DNA of 5,472 nt from Omnitrophica WOR_2 bacterium RIFCSPLOWO2_12_FULL_46_30. Lineage in GTDB: Bacteria > Omnitrophota > Gorgyraeia > Gygaellales > UBA12090. This document shows, one piece after another, positions 1 to 5,388 of this stretch (position 1 is its first letter; the number at the start of each line of letters is the position of its first letter). The notes beneath the pieces are model-generated. The model saw only the letters and a program-made list of their open reading frames with translations, had not been told where the DNA came from and searched no databases. The stretch covers positions 1 to 5,472 of the forward strand of contig MHHA01000039.1 of the NCBI GenBank assembly GCA_001805845.1, read 5' to 3'. A program made the position numbers and the translations under genes.

Positions 1-171
1 CATAAACCCCGGAAGAAGGCTGAGGAAGGGGCTCGGCCCTGGAAGAAATCCACGGGAACGTCTAAGCCCTGGAAGAAAACCGAGGGTGCGGCTAAGCCTT
101 GGAGCAAGAGCAGCGCGCGTCGGCAAAAATCCAGGTTTAAAAGCCGGGAAAAATTAGGAAAATTAATTTAA
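1..171 (+). CDS. C-terminal tail of a truncated basic repeat protein
   Basis: Frame 1 is open from the window edge to a TAA at 169-171, giving the last 56 residues of a protein whose start lies outside. The visible part is lysine/arginine-rich and low in complexity. It contains four units of about ten residues of the type K/R-P-W/R-K/S-K followed by small or acidic residues (KPRKK, RPWKK, KPWKK, KPWSK), then a basic end with RRQKSRFKSREK. No catalytic domain is visible. Such tails are known on RNA-binding enzymes (DEAD-box helicases, some pseudouridine synthases), so an RNA-associated role is a plausible inference but unproven. Its stop overlaps the next gene's ATG by one base (TAATG), suggesting translational coupling with the release-factor-like gene. 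Reading frame: quite sure. Identity: unknown. Confidence 0.7.
   Translation, partial: HKPRKKAEEGARPWKKSTGTSKPWKKTEGAAKPWSKSSARRQKSRFKSREKLGKLI
4..108 (+). repeat. 30-base in-frame tandem repeat, about 3.5 copies
   Basis: Similar 15-base cores begin at 4, 34, 64 and 94, exactly 30 bases apart: AAACCCCGGAAGAAG, CGGCCCTGGAAGAAA, AAGCCCTGGAAGAAA and AAGCCTTGGAGCAAG. Each encodes a K/R-P-W/R-K/S-K core of a ten-residue protein repeat. The period is a multiple of three, so copy-number change would lengthen or shorten the basic tail without shifting the frame. The array may extend left of the window. Confidence 0.8.
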
Positions 172-581
172 TGGTCGGGCTCAAGAAGGAAAAGTCGCTG
201 CGGGAGATGATGGCGCGCTTGGGCGTGCGCGAAGAGGATATCGTAGAAAGGTTCATCCGCGCGCAGGGGCCCGGGGGGCAGAATGTGAATAAAGTTTCCA
301 CCTGCGTCTACCTGCGCCATCTCCTTACCGGGATTGAAGTCAAATGCCGCCAGGAGCGCTCCCAGGCCCAGAACCGCTATCGCGCCCGGCAGCTCTTACT
401 TAAGAAGATTGAGGGCGCGCTGCTGGGGAAACTTTCCGAAGAACAAAAACGTATTGAGAAGATCCGCCGGCAGAAACGTAGAAGGTCTCGCCGGGCGAAA
501 TTAAAGCTCTTAGAATCAAAGCGGCGCCAGGGCGCAAAGAAGCTTCTGCGCGGCAGAGTGCGGGAAACCGGCGATGTTTAG
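171..581 (+). CDS. Release-factor-like GGQ protein (RF-1 domain, ribosome-rescue type)
   Basis: This 136-residue protein holds the peptidyl-tRNA hydrolysis domain of class I release factors. The GGQ signature is at residues 35-37, inside FIRAQGPGGQNVNKVSTCVYL, followed by the family's GIEVKCRQERSQAQNR stretch. By family knowledge, GGQ enters the ribosomal peptidyl-transferase centre and releases the nascent chain. The stop-codon-recognition domains of RF1/RF2 (about 360 residues) are absent. From about residue 90 to the end the chain is strongly basic (RRQKRRRSRRAKLKLL), as in the ArfB/YaeJ and mtRF-R (C12orf65) groups, where such tails bind ribosomes or rRNA. A role in rescuing stalled ribosomes is therefore likely; ArfB versus mtRF-R-like membership cannot be settled by eye. 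The ATG overlaps the upstream stop, with AGGAA at 156-160 as a plausible ribosome binding site. The next gene begins 19 bases downstream. Confidence 0.9.
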   Translation: MVGLKKEKSLREMMARLGVREEDIVERFIRAQGPGGQNVNKVSTCVYLRHLLTGIEVKCRQERSQAQNRYRARQLLLKKIEGALLGKLSEEQKRIEKIRRQKRRRSRRAKLKLLESKRRQGAKKLLRGRVRETGDV

Positions 582-600
582 GCGGTGATAGGATGCAAAG

Positions 601-1320
601 ATGAAACAAACAATGCAGTCGGCGCTCATCTGGGTTGTGGGAATTGCCCTGATTGTGTTATTATTCTTTGTCATGGCATTTTTTTCAATAATTCTCTATC
701 CTTTTGACAGGAAACGAAAGGTTGTGCACGCCCAGTGTTTCTGGTGGGCCGATGCGGTAACCGCCTTAAATCCTTATTGGAAGGTAACCGTCAATGGACT
801 TGAGAACATAGACCGGCTTAAGACATATGTTGTTGTGTCAAATCACCAGAGTTTAGCCGATATTGTATTAATGTATAAGACGAAGATGCAGTTTAAGTGG
901 GTCGCCAAGGATAGTCTTTTTAAAATTCCGGTTCTGGGATGGAATATGCGCCTTGCCAGGCATATACGGCTTAAGCGGGAAGATTTCTCAAGCATCAAAA
1001 GGGTATATAGAGAAGCCGGTGAATGGCTTCGTAAGGGCGTCTCAGTCGTATTCTTCCCGGAAGGGACCAGAAGCGATGAGCACGAAATGGGAATATTCCA
1101 GAACGGAGCATTTAAGCTGGCTATAAGGGAGAAGGTGCCTGTTTTACCCATCGTGATTGAGGGAACCAAAAATGCCATTCCCAAAGGAAGCTGGCGCTTC
1201 ACCACAAGAATTTCCTGTCTGATAAAGGTGCTTTCCCCGATAGATACCTCCGGTTTACTTGCGCATGATTTTGTGCGCCTGCGCGAGCTGGCCAGGGCGC
1301 AATTATCAACCGGTGCATAA
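601..1320 (+). CDS. plsC: 1-acyl-sn-glycerol-3-phosphate acyltransferase (PlsC family)
   Basis: A 239-residue membrane-associated acyltransferase, a normal length for PlsC. It should transfer an acyl chain to the sn-2 position of lysophosphatidic acid, giving phosphatidic acid for phospholipid synthesis at the cytoplasmic membrane. Residues about 7-34 form one long hydrophobic segment, probably a membrane anchor. The catalytic HX4D motif is at 82-87 within SNHQSLAD. A second conserved region around GWNMRLARHIRLKRED (113-128) follows, then FPEGTRS at 152-158 (substrate phosphate binding) and VLPIVIEGT at 181-189, in the family's usual order. AGGA at 590-593, seven bases before ATG 601, supports the start; a closer ATG at 593 stops after three codons. 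The gene lies 19 bases after the release-factor-like gene and 33 before the receiver gene, suggesting co-transcription. Acyl-chain preference, or a lyso-lipid acceptor other than LPA, cannot be excluded. Confidence 0.92.
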   Translation: MKQTMQSALIWVVGIALIVLLFFVMAFFSIILYPFDRKRKVVHAQCFWWADAVTALNPYWKVTVNGLENIDRLKTYVVVSNHQSLADIVLMYKTKMQFKWVAKDSLFKIPVLGWNMRLARHIRLKREDFSSIKRVYREAGEWLRKGVSVVFFPEGTRSDEHEMGIFQNGAFKLAIREKVPVLPIVIEGTKNAIPKGSWRFTTRISCLIKVLSPIDTSGLLAHDFVRLRELARAQLSTGA

Positions 1321-1353
1321 TTCTGGTTAACTGCTGCTACTTGCTGATTTAAA

Positions 1354-1716
1354 ATGGAAAAGAAGATATTAGTGGCGGATGATGAGGAGCATATCGTAAA
1401 GATGCTTGAGTCCCGGCTGAGGGCAAACGGCTACGAGGTTATTGCTGCCTATAATGGCAAGCAGGCATTGGAGAAGGCTAAGAGAGAAGCGCCGGATTTA
1501 ATTCTATTAGATATCATGATGCCTGATATAGACGGGCTTAAGGTATTACACAAATTAAAATACGATTTTGAAACCATGCACATTCCGGTAATTATGCTTA
1601 CTTGTAAAGCAGATTCGGGTTCCGTCTTTGAGGCGCAGGATTCAAAAGCCGCTGATTACATCATAAAGCCGTTTAAGCCTAATGAACTGTTAAAGCTGAT
1701 TAAAAGGTATATTTAA
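1354..1716 (+). CDS. Stand-alone response-regulator receiver protein (CheY-like)
   Basis: A 120-residue single-domain protein covering one receiver domain. The acidic pocket is D9/D10, the phospho-acceptor is D53 in LILLDIMMPDIDG, the switch Thr is T83 in IPVIMLT, and the conserved Lys is K105 in DYIIKPF, so all catalytic residues are present. It ends straight after the last helix (ELLKLIKRYI), with no DNA-binding or enzymatic output domain, so it probably works through protein-protein contact, like CheY, Spo0F or DivK. No histidine kinase lies in the window; its partner must be elsewhere. The start fits the family (MEKKILVADDEE), but no Shine-Dalgarno is visible in the 33 bases after plsC. 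It appears to be the last gene of the left unit, since a terminator-like element and a new promoter follow. Its target cannot be deduced. Confidence 0.93.
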   Translation: MEKKILVADDEEHIVKMLESRLRANGYEVIAAYNGKQALEKAKREAPDLILLDIMMPDIDGLKVLHKLKYDFETMHIPVIMLTCKADSGSVFEAQDSKAADYIIKPFKPNELLKLIKRYI

Positions 1717-1769
1717 TTATCAAGGGCCTAAGAAACCAGACGAAGAATTCTGGAAGCATATTGGATGGT

Positions 1770-1800
1770 GAAATTGGTAATTTCGCCGGGCAATTTTTTT
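1770..1800 (+). terminator. Possible intrinsic terminator after the receiver gene
   Basis: GAAATT (1770-1775) and AATTTC (1779-1784) can form a 6-bp hairpin with a 3-base loop. Alternatively AAATTG (1771-1776) pairs with CAATTT (1791-1796) around a 14-base loop. A run of seven T's (1794-1800) follows. Stems are AT-rich and weak, so termination may be inefficient. The position, between the receiver gene and a new promoter, is what makes the call plausible. Confidence 0.4.
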
Positions 1801-1805
1801 CTTGA

Positions 1806-1834
1806 TTGACAAATCTCAAGATTTAGCATATTAT
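1806..1834 (+). promoter_or_regulatory. Sigma70-type promoter for the helicase-acs unit
   Basis: A perfect -35 box TTGACA (1806-1811) is separated by 17 bases from TATTAT (1829-1834), five of six matches to TATAAT, in an AT-rich context (TATTATATAAG). Transcription should begin near 1841, leaving a leader of about 70 bases before ATG 1911. The element lies directly after a T-run that may end the preceding unit. Its first ten bases, TTGACAAATC, are identical to those of the promoter at 5355. Confidence 0.8.
1811..1824. promoter_or_regulatory. Inverted repeat between -35 and -10, possible operator
   Basis: AAATCT (1811-1816) and AGATTT (1819-1824) are perfect inverted repeats around a 2-base centre, filling most of the spacer between the -35 and -10 boxes. 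A dyad here could be bound by a dimeric regulator that would block RNA polymerase. It is short and AT-rich, so chance is a real alternative. No regulator gene is adjacent. Confidence 0.3.
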
Positions 1835-1860
1835 ATAAGATTATGACAGCGTACAAACAG

Positions 1861-1890
1861 CGCGCCGGACGCACGTTTTGATAAGGCGCG
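1861..1890 (+). promoter_or_regulatory. GC-rich hairpin in the helicase mRNA leader
   Basis: CGCGCC (1861-1866) pairs perfectly with GGCGCG (1885-1890) around an 18-base loop. It lies within the predicted leader (about 1841-1910), some 12 bases upstream of the AAGGAG ribosome binding site, which it leaves free. RNA-helicase genes in other bacteria often have structured, cold-responsive leaders, so a regulatory role is possible, but the sequence alone shows only the potential fold. Confidence 0.35.
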
Positions 1891-1910
1891 AAACGACAAG
1901 TAAGGAGATT

Positions 1911-3125
1911 ATGCCGCATTCGTTTAATCAGTCCCAGCAGAGTTTCTACGACCTGGGCATTGCGCCGAAAATATTAGATATTCTTGAGCGTATAAAGTTT
2001 AAGATTCCCACGCCAATTCAGTTGAAGGCGATTCCTCTGGGCATTGAAGGCAAGGATATTATCGGGATTGCCCAGACCGGGACCGGTAAAACTCATGCTT
2101 TCGCCATTCCCATGGTGCAGCGGCTTGGACAGATAAAGGGGAAGGGTTTAATCCTTGCGCCTACCCGTGAGCTGGCTATCCAGATTGACGAGGCCTTCCA
2201 GGGGGTTGCGCATCCATTCGCAATGAAGACCGCCTGCCTCATCGGAGGGGCTCCGATGTATGAGCAGATACAAGCGCTGCGCAGAAATCCCCGGGTGGTA
2301 ACGGCAACTCCGGGGAGATTGCTTGACCATATGCGGCAGTGGAATATAGTAGTTGATGATGTAAGCGTGTTAGTTCTTGACGAAGCGGATAGGATGCTGG
2401 ATATGGGCTTCGCTCCGCAGATTGAACAGATATTGCGCTTTTTGCCGAAACAAAGGCAAACCATGCTTTTTTCCGCGACAATCCCTAAAGAAATTATAGA
2501 GATTGCCGCAAAGCATATGAAACTCCCTGTTTCTGTAGAGATCGCGCCCTCCGGGACCGCTGCCGAGCGCGTCACTCAAGAATTATTTATTGTTAAAAAA
2601 GAGGCGAAATTGCGGCTTCTGGGTAAGCTGCTTGCGCAATATCAGGGAGCGGTTCTTTTGTTCTCCCGCACAAAGCATAATGCGCGTAAGATTACGATGT
2701 CAATCCGGGAGATGGGATACAGGACAGCGGAAATACACTCTAACCGTTCCCTGGGCCAACGCCGCGAGGCGCTGGAAGGTTTTAAATCAGGAAGGTACAA
2801 GGTGCTCGTTGCCACCGACATCGCCGCCAGGGGAATTGACGTTACCGGCATCCAGCTTGTAATCAACTATGACCTTCCTGATGACGCGCAAAATTATGTG
2901 CATCGCATTGGCCGCACAGGAAGGGCAGGGCATAAGGGGCATGCGATTTCTTTTGCCACGCCTGATCAGAGCCGCGATGTCCGCGATATTGAGAAAATTA
3001 TCAGAACCACGCTTCCTGTCTCAAGGCATCCGGAAATTTCTTCGGAACAGTTTACTGCTTCAAGGCCTCCTCTCCAGAATAAGCAATCAAAAGGCAAGTT
3101 TACGTACCAGCGGCGCTATAGATAG
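1911..3125 (+). CDS. DEAD-box ATP-dependent RNA helicase, RhlE-like
   Basis: A 404-residue RNA helicase with two RecA-like domains and all family motifs in order: Q motif (F12, PTPIQ 33-37), motif I AQTGTGKT 54-61, Ia PTRELA 84-89, GG 112-113, Ib TPGR 133-136, II DEAD 157-160, III SAT 188-190, IV LLFSRT 249-254, V ATDIAARGID 301-310, and VI HRIGRTGRAG 331-340. It should unwind or remodel RNA using ATP in the cytoplasm, typically in ribosome assembly, mRNA decay or cold adaptation. The tail after motif VI is short (about 60 residues) and mildly basic, without a DbpA-type RNA-binding domain, so RhlE/CshA-like fits best. The ATG at 1911 is preferred because TAAGGAG (1901-1907) lies just upstream, though the spacing is short, and the protein then begins near the Q motif; an in-frame TTG at 1878 would add 11 residues with no better signal. 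It follows a promoter at 1806-1834, and acs begins 40 bases downstream. Confidence 0.94.
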   Translation: MPHSFNQSQQSFYDLGIAPKILDILERIKFKIPTPIQLKAIPLGIEGKDIIGIAQTGTGKTHAFAIPMVQRLGQIKGKGLILAPTRELAIQIDEAFQGVAHPFAMKTACLIGGAPMYEQIQALRRNPRVVTATPGRLLDHMRQWNIVVDDVSVLVLDEADRMLDMGFAPQIEQILRFLPKQRQTMLFSATIPKEIIEIAAKHMKLPVSVEIAPSGTAAERVTQELFIVKKEAKLRLLGKLLAQYQGAVLLFSRTKHNARKITMSIREMGYRTAEIHSNRSLGQRREALEGFKSGRYKVLVATDIAARGIDVTGIQLVINYDLPDDAQNYVHRIGRTGRAGHKGHAISFATPDQSRDVRDIEKIIRTTLPVSRHPEISSEQFTASRPPLQNKQSKGKFTYQRRYR

Positions 3126-3165
3126 CAGATCCCGCGCGACTTTAGCCGTACTTAATTATTGGCCA

Positions 3166-5127
3166 ATGGACCAGCGGACAAAGAAAATTGAAACAGTTTT
3201 AGCGGAAGACAGGCAATTCCATCCTCCTGAGGCCTTTAGCCGGCAGGCGCATATTCCGTCAATGGAGGAGTACGCCAAACTCTACAAAAAGAGTATTCAC
3301 AATCCGGTCAGCTTCTGGGAATCGGTTGCTAATGAACTGGTCTGGTTTCAGAAATGGGATAAGGCGCTTGAGGAGAGCGAGGCGCCCTTTTACAAATGGT
3401 TTGTCAACGGGAAGACAAATATTTCCTATAACTGCCTTGACCGCCATTTAGATAGCGCGCTGCGCAATAAAGCGGCAATCATCTGGGAAGGTGAGGCGGG
3501 AGACCAGCGCACGCTTACCTATAGTCAGCTGCATAAGCAGGTATGCCGATTTGCCAACGTTTTAAAAAAGCTTGGCATTGGCCGCGGCGACCGTGTTGCT
3601 ATTTATCTGCCGATGGTTCCGGAACTTGTGATCAGCACCCTTGCCTGCGCCAGGCTCGGGGCAGTGCATTCGGTTATTTTCGCGGGATTTTCCGCAGAGG
3701 CTATCCGCGACCGCGTGCTTGATTGCGAGGCGAAACTTGTCATCACTGCCGACGGCGGGTGGCGCCGGGGTAATATCTTACCGTTAAAAAATATTGTTGA
3801 TGAGGCAATACAGGATTGCGCCTGCGTTAAGCACATCATTGTAGTTAAGCGCGGGGAGAATGACCCTTTCCCCTGCCATATGAAAGAAGGCCGCGACTAT
3901 TGGTATCATGATATCATTGACGGTGTTTCTGCGGAGTGCGCGGCTGTGCCAATGGATAGCGAAGCTATGCTTTTTCTTCTCTATACCAGCGGAACAACCG
4001 GCAAGCCCAAGGGGATTATCCATACCACCGGTGGGTATATGGTCTATACCTACATCACCGCTAAATATGTCTTTGATTTAAAACCTCAGGATGTCTATTG
4101 GTGCACTGCCGATATCGGCTGGGTTACCGGCCATAGCTATACGGTCTACGGGCCGCTAACTAACGCCGCGACAGTGCTTATCTATGAAGGCGCGCCGAAC
4201 TGGCCGGATAAAGGCCGCTTCTGGAAAATGGTTGAGGAGCACGCGGTGACTATATTCTATACCGCGCCGACTGCCATCCGCTCGTTTATGAAATGGGGGG
4301 ATGAATGGCCAAACAAATATAATCTCTCCTCCCTGCGCCTGCTGGGGACAGTAGGAGAATCAATTAACCCCGAGGCCTGGATTTGGTATCATCAGACCAT
4401 CGGTAAAGGCAGGTGCCCTATTGTGGATACCTGGTGGCAGACCGAGACCGGCGGGATTATGCTCACCCCTTTACCCGGCGCTACCTCCACAAAGCCAGGA
4501 AGCGCCACCTTGCCTTTCTTCGGGATAGAGGCGGCGGTTTTGTCAGAAGAAGGCAAAGAAGCAGAGGCCGGGATACTTGCTATCTGTAGGCCATGGCCGG
4601 GAATGCTGCGGGGAATTTACGGCGACAGCCAGCGCTATAAGCAGACCTACTGGTCAAAATGGCCGGGAAAATATTTTCCCGGCGACGGGGCAAAGAAAGA
4701 TAAGGATGGGTATTACTGGATTTTGGGCCGCATAGATGACGTGGTCAATATTGCCGGCCATAGAATCGGGACAGCCGAACTTGAGAGTGTGTTTGTAGAA
4801 CACGAGAGCGTTGCCGAGGCAGGGGTTATCGGTATAGACCATGAAATTAAGGGCCAGTGCTTGGTGTGTTTTATCAGCTTAAAAGAAGGCAGGCAGGCGA
4901 CTGAGAGCTTAGCAGAGGAGCTGAAAGAGTGGATAGCTAAAAAGATCGGACGATTTGCCATGCCGGAAAAAATTATTTTTGCCGCCGACCTTCCTAAAAC
5001 CCGCTCGGGAAAGATTATGCGGCGGCTGCTGCGCGATATCGCCAGCGGACGCGCCCTGGGTAATGTCACTACTCTGGCAGACGCCAACGTGGTTGAGCAG
5101 CTGAAGAAGAAATACGAAGAGGATTAA
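3166..5127 (+). CDS. acs: Acetyl-CoA synthetase, AMP-forming
   Basis: A 653-residue enzyme, the usual Acs length (about 650), converting acetate, ATP and CoA to acetyl-CoA, AMP and PPi in the cytoplasm. It has the family's N-terminal region (EEYAKLYKKSIHNPVSFW), then P-loop YTSGTTGKPKG (273-283), GWVTGHSY (318-325), and DTWWQTETGG (421-430). The C-terminal domain carries GDGA with D507, hinge region GRIDD (521-525), GHR (531-533) and PKTRSGK with catalytic K616. By alignment from memory to Salmonella Acs, the acetate pocket Val-Thr-Val-Trp is V320, T321, V396 and W424, favouring acetate over longer acids. P610-X4-G615-K616 is the signature of Acs proteins switched off by lysine acetylation; no acetyltransferase or deacetylase lies here. 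The open frame runs back to 2869, but that 99-codon extension overlaps the helicase gene and is unlike Acs. ATG 3166 gives normal length, though no Shine-Dalgarno is visible. Confidence 0.95.
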   Translation: MDQRTKKIETVLAEDRQFHPPEAFSRQAHIPSMEEYAKLYKKSIHNPVSFWESVANELVWFQKWDKALEESEAPFYKWFVNGKTNISYNCLDRHLDSALRNKAAIIWEGEAGDQRTLTYSQLHKQVCRFANVLKKLGIGRGDRVAIYLPMVPELVISTLACARLGAVHSVIFAGFSAEAIRDRVLDCEAKLVITADGGWRRGNILPLKNIVDEAIQDCACVKHIIVVKRGENDPFPCHMKEGRDYWYHDIIDGVSAECAAVPMDSEAMLFLLYTSGTTGKPKGIIHTTGGYMVYTYITAKYVFDLKPQDVYWCTADIGWVTGHSYTVYGPLTNAATVLIYEGAPNWPDKGRFWKMVEEHAVTIFYTAPTAIRSFMKWGDEWPNKYNLSSLRLLGTVGESINPEAWIWYHQTIGKGRCPIVDTWWQTETGGIMLTPLPGATSTKPGSATLPFFGIEAAVLSEEGKEAEAGILAICRPWPGMLRGIYGDSQRYKQTYWSKWPGKYFPGDGAKKDKDGYYWILGRIDDVVNIAGHRIGTAELESVFVEHESVAEAGVIGIDHEIKGQCLVCFISLKEGRQATESLAEELKEWIAKKIGRFAMPEKIIFAADLPKTRSGKIMRRLLRDIASGRALGNVTTLADANVVEQLKKKYEED

Positions 5128-5131
5128 GGAG
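5125..5131 (+). promoter_or_regulatory. Ribosome binding site of the small lipoprotein gene, overlapping the acs stop
   Basis: TAAGGAG combines the acs stop codon TAA (5125-5127) with a strong AAGGAG Shine-Dalgarno, five bases before ATG 5137. It fixes the start of the 42-residue gene and suggests that ribosomes ending acs can reinitiate on it. Confidence 0.8.
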
Positions 5132-5136
5132 CGCTA

Positions 5137-5265
5137 ATGGTTAAAAAAATACTTGCCTTCATTATGCTGGGAACCTTTATGTTTTTTTCTTCAGGCTGCG
5201 CTCTCTTAGGCGCCGCCGCCAGCGCCGCGGCTGCATACGGCATTTACAAGGCTACAAAAAAATAA
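5137..5265 (+). CDS. Small putative lipoprotein, 42 residues
   Basis: A 42-codon gene from ATG 5137 to TAA 5263-5265, supported by the AAGGAG site 5 bases upstream. The product starts MVKKILAFIMLG, a lysine-bearing n-region and hydrophobic core of a signal peptide. It continues FMFFSSGC, where C21 would be the lipidated cysteine of a lipobox; serine rather than leucine at -3 makes it slightly non-canonical. After cleavage only about 22 residues remain: ALLGAAASAAAAYGIYKATKK, an alanine-rich stretch with two tyrosines and a basic end. This resembles small lipoproteins with Gly/Ala-rich segments that may dip into a membrane, but I cannot name the family or role. It is probably co-transcribed with acs, nine bases upstream. 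Besides being a real tiny lipoprotein, it could be the remnant of a longer one, though nothing in the frame suggests decay. Confidence 0.75.
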   Translation: MVKKILAFIMLGTFMFFSSGCALLGAAASAAAAYGIYKATKK

Positions 5266-5279
5266 AGCGCGCAAAGCGG

Positions 5280-5323
5280 ATTCTTCGGCACCTGCCTACC
5301 GCAGGCAGGCATTGCCGAAGAAT
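5280..5323. terminator. Large bulged hairpin downstream of the lipoprotein gene
   Basis: ATTCTTCGGCA (5280-5290) and TGCCGAAGAAT (5313-5323) form a perfect 11-bp outer stem. Inside it CCTGCCT (5291-5297) pairs with AGGCAGG (5303-5309) as a 7-bp inner stem with a 5-base loop (ACCGC), leaving only C-A-T (5310-5312) bulged. It begins 15 bases after the lipoprotein stop, so it probably ends or protects the 3' end of the helicase-acs-lipoprotein mRNA. No T-run follows, so it is not a classical intrinsic terminator. The inner GC-rich core looks like an inserted dispersed palindromic repeat. Confidence 0.65.
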
Positions 5324-5324
5324 G

Positions 5325-5356
5325 AAGGGAAAGTTTCATTAATGAAACTTTCCCTT
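5325..5356. repeat. Perfect 32-base palindrome abutting the -35 box
   Basis: AAGGGAAAGTTTCATT (5325-5340) is followed without a spacer by its exact reverse complement AATGAAACTTTCCCTT (5341-5356). In RNA it could fold into a roughly 14-bp stem with a TTAA loop; in DNA it is a two-fold symmetric site for a dimeric protein. Its last two bases are the first two of the TTGACA box at 5355-5360, the position of an operator or activator site. It could also be a second, bidirectional transcription-ending hairpin, but lacks a T-run. Confidence 0.85.
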
Positions 5357-5382
5357 GACAAATCAAAGATATAGTGTATACT
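5355..5382 (+). promoter_or_regulatory. Sigma70-type promoter for the right-end transcript
   Basis: A perfect TTGACA (5355-5360), a 16-base spacer, then TATACT (5377-5382), five of six matches to TATAAT. Transcription should begin near 5389. There is no start codon with a ribosome binding site in the remaining window, so the promoter serves either a small RNA or a gene beginning past 5472. The -35 region TTGACAAATC is identical to that of the helicase promoter. Confidence 0.75.
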
Positions 5383-5388
5383 TATTTT

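Noticed and set aside
843..1205. 120-codon minus-strand open frame inside plsC
   Set aside because: It is opposite the conserved HX4D and FPEGTRS regions, with no domain and no upstream signals.
1878..1910. TTG start adding 11 residues to the helicase
   Set aside because: ATG 1911 has TAAGGAG just upstream and gives a normal N-terminus before the Q motif; the TTG lies within the leader hairpin and has no site of its own.
1728..1919. 63-codon minus-strand frame across the helicase promoter region
   Set aside because: It covers the promoter, leader and helicase start, lacks a recognisable domain, and is best explained as a chance opening in AT-rich DNA.
2093..2575. 160-codon minus-strand open frame inside the helicase gene
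   Set aside because: It lies fully opposite helicase motifs I-III and has low-complexity Ser/Ile/Cys composition; it is a coding shadow.
2869..3165. Upstream in-frame extension of the acetyl-CoA synthetase by 99 codons
   Set aside because: It overlaps the helicase gene in another frame across motifs V-VI, shows no Acs-like residues, and would make the protein about 100 residues longer than the family.
4713..5087. 124-codon minus-strand open frame inside acs
   Set aside because: It is a serine/isoleucine-rich shadow opposite a strongly conserved Acs C-terminal domain, with no recognisable motif.
5244..5339. 31-codon minus-strand frame starting in the 32-base palindrome (MKLSLHSSAM...)
   Set aside because: It is read through both arms of the large hairpin and into the lipoprotein gene, and has no ribosome binding site; the ATG arises from the palindrome.
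5280..5356. CRISPR-like or insertion-sequence end
   Set aside because: The two hairpins differ in sequence, there are no regularly spaced direct repeats, and no transposase or Cas gene is present.
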